Assembly (NCBI GenBank): GCA_022225965.2
Contig: JAKJXP020000102.1
Location: 1 to 64,000, forward strand
Length of the DNA: 64,000 bases
Source: Diatrype stigma
Taxonomy: Eukaryota > Ascomycota > Sordariomycetes > Xylariales > Diatrypaceae
Direction of reading: 5' to 3'
The notes under the pieces are model-generated. The model was given only the letters and a program-made list of their open reading frames with translations, searched no databases and was not told the origin of the DNA. The position numbers and the translations under genes were made by a program. Positions 11,988 through 24,080 of the stretch are shown piece by piece. Position 1 is the first letter of the stretch; the number at the start of each line of letters is the position of its first letter.

Positions 11988-14981
11988 ATGTGTGACCCAG
12001 ACTATGACTTTGTACCTGAGTTCCGTTCTACCAATATCCCCAAACAGAAAGCCCCAACGACGCCCATTCTCACCGTCGATACCATGGGGCCACCTGTCTC
12101 CAGCATCGCCAGCTTCCCACCCCTAGGTCAAGTCACCCAATTAAAGCCCAACACTGACGTAGTATCATTCGTTGTTTCTTTCCAAGTAGATGAAGCCAAC
12201 GCCAATGATTCTTGGGAAGTTTGCCTTTGGCATTCGTCCGCTGGCGGTGACTGGGGCGCAAGCCCACTTACCCCTGTACCTGCGAGCCGTTGCCCTACTT
12301 ATTTCCAAGAGACGAACTCTGCAGATTACAGTCTGTATTTTCGTGGTTCGGTGCCTAATTCCTCCCCTCTGAAGTTCACCATCAAATTCCGTAATCACCA
12401 TACTCAACCGTGGAGATGGGTAAATAGTGAACAAGGCTCTCGCGATGGTGTCGTAGTCATCCCCCCTGAAGTCTGTCATCAAGGAACTGCCGATCTTTCT
12501 GATATAATCATTGGTCTGAACCAGAACTTGCGGGTGAAACCAGTTATGAGCCAAACCCCAAACACCGACCTTTGGACCGTCGAAGGCGATATTGGACCAG
12601 CTTCCGAGAAGTCTGCATATGCGGATGTCGAGCTTGGGACTCCCTGGGGTGAATACCTCCGGTGAGACTCCCTCGTCCTCATGGATACTGGTCTTCAGTA
12701 GATGGGCAGCTAACATCGTATAGCTGTTTCGCTCTAGTCCGCCAGTCATCTCCCTGGCTAGCCCCAAGGCATGGCAAATCCAGCCTCGACTTAGATAGCG
12801 ATGCTGTCATGTGCTCATTTATAAGCCCCAATGGAAGGCATCTAGTTTTACTGGGTATTAGTGACCGCAACGATACCATTGCACTACTTCGCAGCTCGAA
12901 AACCCAGCCGAGTGCTGTTACAGTACATGTAGGTTAACACCCTACCTACCTATTGTCCAGACCAAAGATAGTCATCTCATACCAAGATACAGCTACGCAG
13001 CGATAATGCGGCTGAATCAACCGGCTTGGTGCTTGCTGCAGTTGGCGATAGTTTTGAGAGTTCCTTAGCTGCTGTCATGTATCACGCCCGTGACGTCGTC
13101 TTCGCTTCTACTGGCTCGAATATCGAATCTTCTAACGAGTCCCAAGCCCTGGACGATGACGTTAAGCCCCAATGGCTGGAAGAATGGTATGATGGCTTAG
13201 GGTACTGTGAGTGATGTCGTGGGCTTCAACATAGAGGTGTGGATGCTCATTGGTGACAACAGGCACTTGGAATGCTCTAGGTCAAGACCTAGCGGAAGAG
13301 AAGTTGCTCGGTGCGATCGATGCTTTGGAAGACCAAAACGTTCATATAAGCAGTCTCATAATCGATGACAATTGGCAGGACATTGATGACTCTGGTAAAA
13401 GCCAGTTCCATTACGGATGGAACTCGTTTGAAGCACAGCCAAAAGCATTTCCCAGCGGATTGAAAGATACCGTTTCTCGCATTAGGGCAAAGCATTCAAG
13501 CATCAAACATGTCGCTGTCTGGCATGCATTGCTCGGGTACTGGGGAGGGATATCACCCAAAGGCCAACTTGCGCAAACTTACAAGACAATTGATATCGTC
13601 AGGGAGAACACTCCAAAACGAGATATGGATCTTGAAGGTCCCATGACCGTCGTTGCCAAGGAGGACGTTAGAAAGTTCTATAACGATTTCTACCACTTCT
13701 TGTCTACATGCGGCATTGACGCAGTCAAAACTGATGTCCAGTTCATGCTGGATACTTGGACTTCGGCCAAGGATCGTCGCGAGCTCACTACCACGTATCT
13801 CGACGCCTGGATGATCTCAACTCTGAGATACTTCAGCTCGAGAGCTATATCATGCATGTCACAGGCACCTCAGGTCCTGTTCCACCAACAACTACCGCGC
13901 AACCGACCCCCTTTGCTCGTGAGAAACTCCGACGACTTCTTTCCCCATGTCCCAGCCTCGCACCCGTGGCACATTTGGGCAAATGCACATAACAGCCTGT
14001 TTACTCAGCATCTCAACGTCCTTCCTGATTGGGATATGTTCCAAACTGTACATGAGTACTCCGGATTCCACGCTGCTGCTCGTTGTCTCAGCGGTGGCCC
14101 TATCTACATCACCGATACCCCTGGGGAGTACAATTTTGACATCATCAACCAAATCACAGGACGGACTCCGAGAGGCAATACGGTCATCTTTAGGCCAAGT
14201 GTCGTAGGAAAAAGCATTGATCAGTACAATGATTACCACGATGATGTGCTTCTCAAGATTGGGAGTTACCATGGTAGAGCAGCGACTGGAACCCCCCTTC
14301 TTGGCATTTTCAACGTCTCACAGCGACCATTGAGGGAACTTATTCCCCTATCACAACTGTCAGGGGTGCTTCCCTCGTTGAAATATGTAGTGCGGTCGCA
14401 TGAAACCGGCAGTGTTACATCAGTAATGGTCCCTGACGAGGACACTGCGTATCTTCCCGTGATACTTGACATCCGCGGCTTCGATATTTTGACCGCTTTC
14501 CCTGTGGCCAAGTTTGAGAGCTCCACTCGAGGCATATTATACACCGCGAACCTTGGGTTGATTGGGAAGATGACAGGTGCTGCTGCCATTACTTCGAACG
14601 AGTTCTCATCTTTACCAAATGGTAGAGTGGTCTTAGATACCAGGTTGAAGGCGCTGGGTGTACTTGGTAAGTGGCTTTTCTCCATCGGCACAACACTACG
14701 CCCAAGTACGTATTTACTCACTCTCCCTAGGACTCTATATATCAAACCTCCTTGAGCTATCAATTGAGAGGCACTTTATGGTCACCATTCAGGGCCAGCC
14801 CATTCCGCCACATACCGTCATTAAGAGTACGGTCGATCAACAAGTACTGGAAGTTGATGTAGAGACCGCCTGGAAGGAAATGGGCCTCGAGGCAGGCTGG
14901 AGTAACGAGGTTGAAGTCAAAGTCTACTTCAGCATTGAGAAGGATACCGAGTCATCGCAGAACAGAGATATCAAGCCATAG
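11988..14981 (+). CDS. Raffinose synthase / Sip1-type glycoside hydrolase
   Basis: Five exons (11988-12661, 12724-12928, 12993-13206, 13263-14666, 14731-14981) give 915 aa. The product belongs to the raffinose synthase/seed imbibition protein family (GH36-related alpha-galactosidases). Evidence: the beta-strand motif CTWNALGQ just after intron 3, LIIDDNWQD, the nucleophile motif VKTDVQ (Asp522) and RNSDDFFP (Asp588/589) for the acid/base, followed by SHPWHIWANAHNS, and LPDWDMFQ. Plant members transfer galactosyl groups or hydrolyse alpha-galactosides; the fungal members are thought to be alpha-galactosidases, but the substrate cannot be read from the sequence. No N-terminal signal peptide is visible, so it is probably intracellular. 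All four introns use GT-AG and keep the frame. No break is seen. Confidence 0.9.
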
Positions 14982-15434
14982 GTCGGCATAAACTTGATCC
15001 TCTCCTGTTTGTCTTGGTTGTCGATGCCTACACACACTTCATGTCCTATCCTAGCCCTAGTTATAAAAGCGGATTACTTCTATAGCCTTGATTTCGAAAA
15101 GACCGGTCTACCCCAGATTATATCTAGCCTCTAGTTGGCACATGGTGGGCAATCACAAAACCCTATTTCTAACCCCTTTCTCATCTAGTATAAAGAGGGA
15201 TGCGACGATATGCTCAGTCGAACTACACAAGTGACTACTCAAAAGACGTTCCCATCTAGAATCGCTGCAACTCGCTAACCACGGACACGAGTACTACATT
15301 GCAGCAAACGCTAATTGAAAAATAATTGAATGTCGCTATAAGACTCTCATATATAATCTGAACATAATGCACCCTATTTATCCTACGACGCTTACTCCCT
15401 TGCTAATTATCTCTTCAAATTCCGCCCCATACCC
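14982..15434. other. Convergent intergenic region
   Basis: The 3' ends of the glycoside hydrolase (+) and the epimerase-like gene (-) face each other here. An AT-rich stretch with AATAATTGAA-like sequence at 15315-15330 may belong to 3' processing signals. No gene seen. Confidence 0.5.
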
Positions 15435-16777
15435 TTACGCCTCCTGCTTCTCCTCATTCTTCCTCAGCACCTCCGCCTCCACCGCCACAATCTCATCGAT
15501 CTCCTCGCGCAACCCCGGCGCAACCGGCTCCCAGCCGAGGTACCGGCGGGCCCTCGCCGCAACACTGCGCGCGTTCATGCCGAAGAAGTAAAAGTCGTCG
15601 ACCTCCTCGACGCGCGCCTCCTGCCCCGCGGGCACGAAGCCCTGGCGCGCCGCCGACTCCGCCACCCAGCGCGCCACGTCGCTCCACCGGTGCGACCCGC
15701 TCTCCAGGAAGAAGTAGCCGTGCGGTCCGAAGATCTCCGGGTTGTTGTTGGGGTTGGGGTTAGGGTTGGAGGAAGAAGAAACGGCAGCTTCGACCGCCAG
15801 CACGAAGAACGCGCTCAGATCCCGCACGTGCACGTGGTCCCACTCGGTCAGTCCGGGCCGCTGCACGGGCGCGCGCCCGCCCCGCGCCAGCGCCAGCGCC
15901 GCCAGCCGGTTGACCTGCACGCTGCGCCGGTTGCCCGGGCCGCGGCCGGCGCCGTAGATGCAGGGCGGGGAGACGATCAGGGTGCGCACCCCGCCTTCTT
16001 CAGGGCTGTTGGAGGCCAGCACGACCTTGTCCACGTCCCGGTGCAGGGCCTCGTCCGCGAAGTTGACGATGCGCCCGATGTCGTCGATGTCGTGGTACAG
16101 CTCGCCCTCGGCCGGTGCCTGTCCGTACCGGTTCCGGATCTTGTCGTGGTGCATCAGCATCCCCGTCCCGCACACGTGCAGCCAGTAGCCCGGCTTGGAG
16201 GGCGTGGACGTGGATGTGGTGGAGGGAGGATGGCCGGCTGCTAGGCCCTTGGCGATGGCTTTGGCGGAGGGCATGTTGTCCGCTGAGTTGGCGGTGTCTG
16301 TTCACCATGCCGGGTTAATTATGTTTCTCGTTCTTTCTTACTCTTGTCATCGGGGTGGGTTTCCTAGACAATACACCGTGCGCGTCGTCAAGTCAAACTT
16401 ACGGACAACAATATCAGCCGCGGCGGCTTCCCTGGAGATCACCTCGTCGTCGTCCAGCTCGCCGTACACGAGGCGCGCCCGGGGGTATGCGGCGGCCACC
16501 TGCTTGCCCTTCTCCTCGTTGCGGACAAGCAGGGCGTACTCGAACTCCGGGTGCGCTTCGTAAAGCGCATACAGAGCATCACCTCCGATGTAGCCTGGAA
16601 TTCAATCACAAAGATGCGTCAGCCAAAGTTCTTCGTCTGCTCATGATGACCGACTTGCTAGGCTTCCAAACATACCGGTGGCGCCAGTGCTAGACTCATA
16701 GTCAGTAAACTGTCTGGGTGTAACATTGTAGGTAAAGGAAGGGGTGCGTCTCCTTACAGGAAGATCTTGGTAGACAT
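15435..16777 (-). CDS. NAD(P)-binding epimerase/dehydratase-like protein (atypical SDR)
   Basis: Four exons (16777-16758, 16689-16676, 16594-16403, 16297-15435) give 362 aa. The N-terminus MSTKIFLTGATGYIGG is the Rossmann beta-alpha nucleotide-binding turn (GxxGxxG); it is assembled from a 20-nt first exon, a 14-nt microexon and exon 3, and the motif itself proves the splice. Later blocks include DIVVHTAN (after strand 4), the GTGML segment, SPPCIYGAGRG and a C-terminal helix-rich part with a WVAESAARQGF helix. It resembles NAD-dependent epimerase/dehydratase family proteins of the NmrA-like or YlbE-like type; no clear YxxxK pair is present, so it may be an atypical SDR. Substrate unknown. 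A low-complexity Asn-Pro run (NPNPNPNNN) at about residue 244 is encoded by a telomere-like GGGTTA/GGGTTG stretch on the plus strand. Confidence 0.85.
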
Positions 16778-17562
16778 CTTGGTAGAAGATATTGGCAAAT
16801 CGTCTGCTCTATAGCTAGCTGGTATGGTGGTGACTATGATTATGTTGAAGCGAAATCGAATCGTGGTGCTTATCGAACTGGTCTTTGCTTTGGAGGTCTG
16901 GAAAGTCGCCGTGCTGCTGGACGAAGCTGGTGCATATTGTCAATCTGTGGTGGATGTGTTATCCCTATTAATACTTCACGGAGCGGTTCGAAAGAGGCCA
17001 TCTCGAAAGTTCATTCCAAGGGGTCTTGCTTATGCTAACAGTATAGATAGCCCTATGCCCCCTGTGCTGTACTCCCCTAACCCACTGCGTGGGTTCCCTT
17101 TGGGGCTTGATTTCCAAGCCCGGAGGTTCCATCCCCCGATTCTTGTAAGGGTCCAACTGCCAAGCTTGATAAGCCAAACAGGCCGACCGGTCGAACGCCA
17201 CGTCCGTCGTATGGCGTCAGCGGTCACCGTCGCTATGCTCTTCGCATCCTTTGTTCGTGGGGTATTCTCGTCAGCGATTACTTTGGAATCATAGTTGAGG
17301 CACAATTTTCTTCCGGTCGCCTAATCCGCCTACCTGCTCCTTATCATTGTTGTAAGGTTTATAACCTCTGATCATGTATGAGTTATCTCGCCTCGACGTA
17401 GAGTTCTGCGTGGGCCAAGAGAACTCTGTGCTGATGTGAGAATTGTAGTGTTGCTCGACGGGGTTACTGCTATATTATTCAAATTAAGAAAGTTTTATTG
17501 ATGAATGAACTTGTTTAATTCGTTGCCAGAAAGGTGAAACCCTCATCATCCAAGCAAAGGTC
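16778..17562. other. Intergenic region
   Basis: Holds the upstream region of the epimerase-like gene and the 3' flank of the acetyltransferase gene. A 156-codon open frame at 16824-17294 (+) has no domain, mixed codon use and starts inside the likely promoter; I do not call it. Confidence 0.45.
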
Positions 17563-18733
17563 CTAGGCCCAAGCATAGAACTCATTCATATGAGCCGTGA
17601 TTTTCTTCGTTTCGTCCGCGCCTCTCCATCTCACCGAGGGATTGTTTCTGCCAATCCTTTCTTCGACCTTCACATACACGCCGAACTTGTCAGAAAGGAT
17701 CTCCATTGCACGAAGAAAGTGGGGGTTCGGGTCCCAAAGTACTACGGAGGACAGGTCCCACTTGCGGGCTTCCGCCAAAGCATCGAGCAAAAGAGTCGTC
17801 AGCGCTTCTTCATGCAACGGAGTCTGTTCTGCAGGAATCCGTGCTCTCTGTATCCTCAGTGCCCGCCCCCGGAAGTCATGATACCAGTAGATCCAGTAAC
17901 CTGCGGAGTCGTAGACGGAGCCTCGCATCTGCGGGGCTTTACCGCAGACCTTGAGGCCAATGAAACTGGCGCGGTCATGCAGCCACCCTATGATATCTTC
18001 CGTAGGGAGGACAGCCATATGGATCTCATCCTGCCCCACGATGCGATTCTCGAAGCTGGCTTTGATGCCATCGATGTCACGTGCACAGAGACCTGGGATG
18101 TCTTCGCTTGTTACGAGTCGAGTGCTCGGGGAGGACGTTCGGTCTTCAGGTGGAACGTGATCTCGAGACCACGAAAGAGTTGCTTTGGTGGCGGACAGCA
18201 TCTTCCAACCTCTACTGACATAGAACTGCTGTCACGTCAGGAATCTAGGTTTGAGTGAGATAGGCATGTTGGATAGCTCTCACGTCTCCGACAATAGTGT
18301 ATAGCATGCTAGCGACTGCATCGCCAGGCCCGTCCAACCATTCGGCAACATGCTTCAGGAGCTGAGAAGCGAGCCCAATTCCTCGGTGTTGACTGCTAGT
18401 GACGACACTTGAGATGCAGTAGGCCTGCCGCGTACGAGTGCCGTCAGCATCTCGAACGAGAAGGTCCCTGTGCATTGTCTTGCACGTCGCGAGGACCTGG
18501 CTTGGATCTTCCGCTAAGGAAAGGGACCATATTCGCCACCCTTTGTTGCGGGTAAGAGGTCGCTGCCCGAGATACTCCTCTCGTTGTATGTAGTCCTCTT
18601 CGGAGAGGGGCGCACCAAAGGCAGCAGCAGCCAGTTTGAAACACTGAACTTGCTGCTCAGCGGTCGCCTCTCCGAACACTACATCTATAGAGCCATTCTT
18701 CCCCGTCAGCGTGGTGGTTGCCGGCTGAGACAT
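17563..18733 (-). CDS. LYC1-like GNAT N-acetyltransferase
   Basis: Two exons (18733-18284 and 18228-17563) give 371 aa. The first exon holds a GNAT core: SSVVTSSQHRGIGLASQLL matches motif A with the Q/R-x-x-G-x-G/A acetyl-CoA loop. After the splice the frame reads QFYVSRGW, the FY-x-x-x-GW element that closes the GNAT fold in this family, followed by a C-terminal domain with DIPGLCARD and a W-rich segment (YWIYWYHDF). This layout fits the fungal LYC1 family, named for the Yarrowia lysine N-acetyltransferase of lysine catabolism; that the substrate is lysine here is inference. The intron acceptor is a tandem NAGNAG (CAGCAG), so isoforms with or without one Gln are possible. Confidence 0.8.
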
Positions 18734-19619
18734 GGTTATTGCTGTTAAGTTGTAGAAGGCCTTATCCTGTATATTAGTAGTTTGAAGGGTTGATGAAAGC
18801 CAAAGACAAGACAACCAAGTTCGTGTTATAATAGCATTATGTAAGTCTGTCTAGTGAGGCCGTGGAACTCTTCGTAGGTAAAAGGGGCAGAGAGGGGCAT
18901 CTAGACGGATACCAGCATGCCGCATGCCAGGCAGCTAGACTACCGTGCTAAGTAGTATCCAGTTGGGTAAATATTCTCGAATGAGCTCATTCTATGCCAG
19001 AATAGCGAATGGCACCGGTAGCTTTCCATGATAGGTACTACCTAGAACTGCTAGATAGGACTCTGAGTGGCGGATGTGCGAAGAGAGCGAAAAAGGAGAC
19101 ACTTGCCTAGGTATGTATGTATGTATGTACATACCTTAAGGTACCTAACGACCTAACGTCAAGCGCTGACATAATGCCCTAGGCAGTGAAGTGGTGGAGA
19201 TGGCAATGGAATGCGGGCCCGAACCCTTGAAGGCTTGAGGCTTGAATGCAACTGCCAACTGTCGGTCAAAGGTTGTAGCGTGAGCCGATGCCTAGCGCCG
19301 GTTACCGGGTGCCAAGCCCTGCTAGCCTTTTCCCTTTCCGCCTCCCTCAAGTGCCTGTCAGCCGCGTGGGTTAAACCTGGAACCTTCAATCGGGCAAGTG
19401 ACAAAACGAAACGAGCACGAGCACGAGCTTTGGTCAGGAGGAAGCAGCCTCAAGTGATCATCCACTCTGCCACCCTGTCACCCTGTCACCCTGTCACCCC
19501 CCTTGATAGCGCCTTCATGCGCATAACACCTACTAACAACATCGAACCCTTCTTTTCTCCTCTCTTCGTGGAATCACCATCGACTACGGAGAGCACCCTA
19601 ATAGACCATACCTAGAATC
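18734..19619. promoter_or_regulatory. Divergent region between acetyltransferase and mS38 genes
   Basis: Both genes start from this 886-bp gap. It holds a TATG microsatellite at about 19111-19129 next to CCTTAAGGTACC, and a three-fold CACCCTGT repeat at 19472-19498 upstream of the mS38 start. No specific operator can be named. Confidence 0.4.
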
Positions 19620-20844
19620 ATGCTGCCCTCGTCGATGCGACGGGTGGTCTCGAGCACACCTCAGTCGACGTTCCGCTCTAGCCTCGCCCCCTCGACCTCC
19701 CGCACATCCGCCGCTGCCCTCGCCTTTACGAGTAATCCAAGATGTCAACAGCGCCGGCGATACTCGTCGTCGAAACCTTCGAGCCCGAAGGACTCCCCGA
19801 AAGGTGTCCCAGATGACAAGATAACCGCAGCGCCTGCCTCGACAAAACAGGGCGGCGAGAAGCGAAGACGCAAGTCCAACAAAGACAACGCGGACAGCAA
19901 CCAACACAAGCTTCCGAGCGTCCCCAGCACGCAACATGTACCAGATAAATGTCGGTTTTGACTTCTTACCCACGTCGTCGCCCCTTCACCGAAAAGATAT
20001 CTCGCAATACTAACTAACTGCTTATCTAGCCATGGCCTTATCAACCTTCTTCTCCCTCCATCGGCCCATGTCCGTGACCCACAGTTTTCCCAAGACCGTG
20101 ACGGACGACATATTCGCCAAGATCTTCACGCCCCTTACGAAGGACAAGAAAGTCGACGACGTCATCTCCACTCTCTCCAGCACCGTCGACCAGCTGGAAG
20201 ACCCCATGCGCTCTATGAGCCTTGAGGCCCAGCAGGACAGTATGGCCGCCACCGACGCTAACGGCGAGCACATGAAGATCGAGGTCCGTCACGCCGATGG
20301 GTCCGAGTCCAACGTCTACGTCCAGCTGAACGCCATGTCGGGCCAGTTCCTGCCGTTCCGTCCGCCCCCGGCCCCCCAGTCCGCCACGGAAGCGGCCGCG
20401 GCCGCGGTAGAGGGCGCGCAGAACGAGCAGGCCGCGAATGCCGCCGCCATGGAGGCTTTTGGCTCAGCAGCGTCGGAGACCCGCATCTACAAGGCCGTGT
20501 TCACGCTCGAGGAGACGGTGGAGGCCAACGGCTCGACCCGCATCGTGGCGCACACGCCGCAGCTGATCGAGGAAGGGGACGAGGGTAGCCACCACGACCA
20601 CGATGGTCACCACCATGACGGGGCCGAGGGCGGCGAGAGCGAACAGGCGGTCCCGCGCACGTTCCTCGAGCGCATGGCCCTGCGCGAGATCCGCCGCGAG
20701 GAGGCCCAGCAGCGGCGGCGGATCCCCGGCGGCATGGCCGCCATCAGCGTGCGCCGGCAGCGCAAGCTCAAGATGAAGAAGAAGAAGTACAAGAAGCTCA
20801 TGAGGAGGACCCGGAACGAGCGCCGCAAGCTGGACCGCGTGTAA
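19620..20844 (+). CDS. COX24: Mitoribosomal small-subunit protein mS38 (COX24/AURKAIP1 domain)
   Basis: Two exons (19620-19950, 20030-20844) give 381 aa. The N-terminus (MLPSSMRRVVSSTPQ, then Arg/Ser-rich to about residue 50) looks like a mitochondrial presequence. The C-terminal about 35 residues contain ISVRRQRKLKMKKKKYKK and a second basic run ending RRKLDRV, the signature of the COX24/AURKAIP1 (mS38) family, which inserts into ribosomal RNA of the mitochondrial small subunit and in yeast is needed for Cox1 expression. The middle is poorly conserved, with Ala-rich and His/Asp-rich low-complexity segments. The intron has a weak donor (GTCGGT) but a good CTAACTAAC branch region and TAG acceptor. 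Gene symbol follows the yeast homologue. Confidence 0.85.
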
Positions 20845-22660
20845 GCAAACCAAAAAAAAAAATATATGTAGTGAGGCTGGTGTGGGAGGAGGCGTGAGGA
20901 GGGAGGGCAACCCGCCCGTCCCGCCTGTCCGTTCTGTTCTGTTACTGCCCTGCCCTGCCCTATCTCGATTTGTTCTATTCTATTCTCCAGTCATGGTTAG
21001 TACACACGGGGCGTGGTGTGATGAGATGCGATCGGACGGGCGGATGGGCGGGCTGGGGGGAGGCGGTTGTGTATATAAGAGAAGGTTGAACGAGAGAGCA
21101 GGGAGGGCATCCCATCATCTGCATCCTCGTGCTCGAACACGATGAGTTTCCACCCATTCCACCACCTACCTACAATATCCAATACTCTACTTTGTCTGTG
21201 CGGGCTTTTCCATATCCTGGTGCATGGGAAGGAACGTGTTTGTTTTTGGGTTTTCCCTCCTCGTTCTGCGAGGATCAGACAGAGCATACTTATAGACTTA
21301 CGGCCTACAAATACTACTCATTACCAAATCTTCTCTACTATGATCATCGTTTTGGTAGATCATCGTCCCGGGCGAAGCGGAACATGAGGCAGGTTATCGG
21401 TGCCAGTGACAGTGCCTCGAAAAACCGTATGCACCCATAATGATAGCATGTCTGGACAGTCACCTGCGCAAGATGCGTTAGGGGGTAAGTAATGTCCGAT
21501 CCCGCTGTGTGATGGTCATGTCAGGCAGGACATACATGCATGCTTACATGGTATTCTAGTTGTAGCCTAGGAACTCCCCCCGGTTGGCGTCATCGCATCT
21601 ATCCAATGTGCTACCTAGGTACGGGGAGAGTCGAGTTTGTAGGTTGACCTTGCTAGTTTCCCCCTTTACAGCAGATCTCCTCGATATAAGACCACCATCA
21701 CGTCTCGGGGTGGCATGACATATGCCTGTCTGCTCCGCGATAGCTGGTTAGTATTCACAACCATCAATGCGAACTTCCCTCTTTAGCGCTGCAGACAGAA
21801 CCCGCAATGAAACACCAGCCTATATGCCTCCTTCATATCTTCTTGATACGCATATCCCTTCCTCCTCTAGGCGAGAGATGTGGGCTCCATGTGGCACTAC
21901 GAGAGACCAACTGGCCGAGGTAGATTGGAAACATTCGACAGCTAATAACCAGCGACCGAGTACAGAGTTCTTGATCGAACGTAAGTCGCGCGACCAGGTA
22001 GAAGAGGGTAGAGAAACCCGATGGTGGGAGAAACCCGGTCTATCGTATACAAGAGTTACATCAACTTGCAGATCTGCTGGACACATTGCCAAAGAATAAC
22101 CGCAAGGACCAGGTTGGGCTCCTCGAGGTATTAGATCACATGTAGTCTTGGAAGTGCATGGTCGGAACAGCCACTCGCTACACACTGCTAGATAGTAGCC
22201 TGAATTCTAAAGCAAGAACTTTTATCATTAAACTCCTGATAACTAGCTGTAAGTCAACCTTGTAGTCAGGTTGGCATCTCTCAAATCTGTCTTGTAGAAC
22301 TTCGATAGATAAAGCCCGAGAGTCTCAACGACCTTGAATGCTGAGTGGGATCCATAGCCCTTGCTCAATAAGATAACGACCTTGTTGTCGGATCGTCATA
22401 TAGGATTGACAGCCAGCTTCGTGTCTGCATAGTCTGCATATTTCGTAATGCGTGATGCGTAATTCATAATGCGTAATCTCCATTACCATGGTAACTCCTC
22501 CCTCCCTTCCGAAACCGTTCCGTGAATTCTGAAAGCAAAAAAAAACAAAGAAAAATAAAAAAGCAGACCAAAGCCTCCGTACTGCAGCCGTAACGATAGG
22601 CGAGATCGCAGAACAGGATACACCTGTTTAGAAGAAAGGATCATCCGTACGGACTTCTTC
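20845..22660. other. Intergenic region
   Basis: Contains the 3' flank of the mS38 gene (an A-rich run 11-40 bp after the stop) and the 3' flank of the SET gene. A 110-codon open frame at 21767-22099 (+) shows no domain and no splice context. A cluster of TGCGTAAT/TTCATAATG near-repeats lies at 22445-22480. Confidence 0.45.
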
Positions 22661-24080
22661 TCAATGCCAGTTCGGGCACGAGTTGGTGAGATCGGCGCAC
22701 TGGGCGTCGGTCAGGGGCTTGCACGCACCGCAAGCGCATCGGAAGCCCCATTTGAGGAACAGGCTTCGAGGTTGGCCGCCGTAGTGGATCGTCAGCTCCT
22801 TGCCCTTGGGGATGTCGTCCTTGGCGGTGAACACGAGGCACCCCTTGGCCTTGTGGTAGTTGTAGGTGATGTTCTGCCGGGGAGGACAGGCGTTGTTAAA
22901 TCGGGAGGCCACCAGGAAGATGCTCATGCCTCGGCGGGTCGAGAAGCTGTTAGGCGGGACGAGGCTTTTCGTCAGCACGTACACACACAAAAAAAAAAAA
23001 AAAAAAAAATCATTCTCATAGCCGAGCAAGGCATATACAATGCTTCAAAGCACACGTGGTGGTGGCAGACTCACCTGTTAGTACGGAAAATGGCCGTCTT
23101 CTGGTCGACGTTCGGCTTCTCGTAGTGGGCGTGGAGGCGGAGGTAGGCGCTCTGCAGGTCCGGGCTAAGCTTGTCGATGACATCGTACAGGTTTCGCTCG
23201 TTCGCATGGAAGAGGGCCTTCTCGGCGAGGATGACGGTTCCCCGTCTGATGTTGCGCACGGCGAACGCACCGAGACCCCCGAGGGTGGATGGTTGAATAC
23301 AGAAGTAGTAGTTAGTGTACTTCTCTGGGACGATGGGCGCGGGCGACGGCTGCTTGTCGGCGGGTTTAGCATCGGTGGTGCCCTCCGGGGTTGCAGGCTT
23401 AGGTTGGTGATTGGGGTTGCTGACAACGGTCCAGTTGTCGGGTTCGGGAACAGTAAAATTGATCAGTTTACCGCAGCACTTGCAGATCTCGCAAGTCGTT
23501 GACGATGCCGTCAATGGTGACGTTGAAGAAGATCCCCTATAACTGCTATTAGTATCAGAGCATTCGAAAATATTGATCAGACACCATATTGACATACGGA
23601 ACTCGAGCATCTAAGCGGTAGTGAGGCAGTCCTTCGAAGTCTGGCATTCTAGTAATGCCAGAATGCTCCGCGCAGGTTTCTCCTGGACGAACGACGTTAT
23701 CAGTAAAGGCCACGGCTTATCCATGTAGTTACTGACTGAGCTTACTATACTTAGCATCCTTGTGGTTTCCAGCGTGACCAGCTCCATGGCTGGTCTCGCT
23801 ACCGTCGTCTGAGCCGCAGTAGTTGGCCACGGCCTGCAGCAAAGTTCGTCCTTCACCGGGCACGTCGGGGAGGTTTACGCGCTTGTGATATATTAGTATT
23901 ATCGTCCGCAGCATATTGAAAAGTTATCGCGCTCACAATGGGACGATGGGCGATGGCATAGTCGCTACTGCCATCAAAGCCGACGTAACCATGGTTTTCG
24001 CCATCGTGGCTACCGAGTTCCTTGCTAGACGTCATGACCGATATGTAGCAGGGGATTCTTCCTTGCATGTGGTTCGCCAT
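22661..24080 (-). CDS. SET-domain protein (SMYD/SET5-like)
   Basis: A five-exon model (24080-23937, 23881-23746, 23679-23598, 23536-23075, 22946-22661) stays in frame and gives 369 aa. The last two exons are secure: they carry a split SET domain with GGLGAFAVRNIRRGTVILAE (SET-N), RFNNACPP where the family has R-F-N-H-x-C-x-P, ELTIHYG, and a post-SET cysteine cluster CACGAC. Such fungal proteins are putative lysine methyltransferases. The usual His of the NHxC motif is Asn here, which may alter activity. The first three exons are weaker: two splice sites are non-ideal (AAG and GAG acceptors) and the start may instead be at 24035 or within exon 3. A CEICKCCGK segment in exon 4 could be a small zinc knuckle or a retained intron (GTAAAC to TCAG also reads through). 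A 21-nt A run lies in the last intron. Confidence 0.7.
22989..23009. repeat. A21 homopolymer in an intron
   Basis: Run of 21 A on the plus strand inside the last intron of the SET gene (poly-T in the transcript, just upstream of the acceptor region). Confidence 0.85.

Noticed and set aside
15742..15780. Telomere-like GGGTTA/GGGTTG run
   Set aside because: It lies inside the epimerase-like coding sequence and encodes an Asn-Pro repeat; no internal telomere.
16824..17294. 156-codon plus-strand frame
   Set aside because: Starts in the likely promoter of the epimerase-like gene, no domain, and no codon bias.
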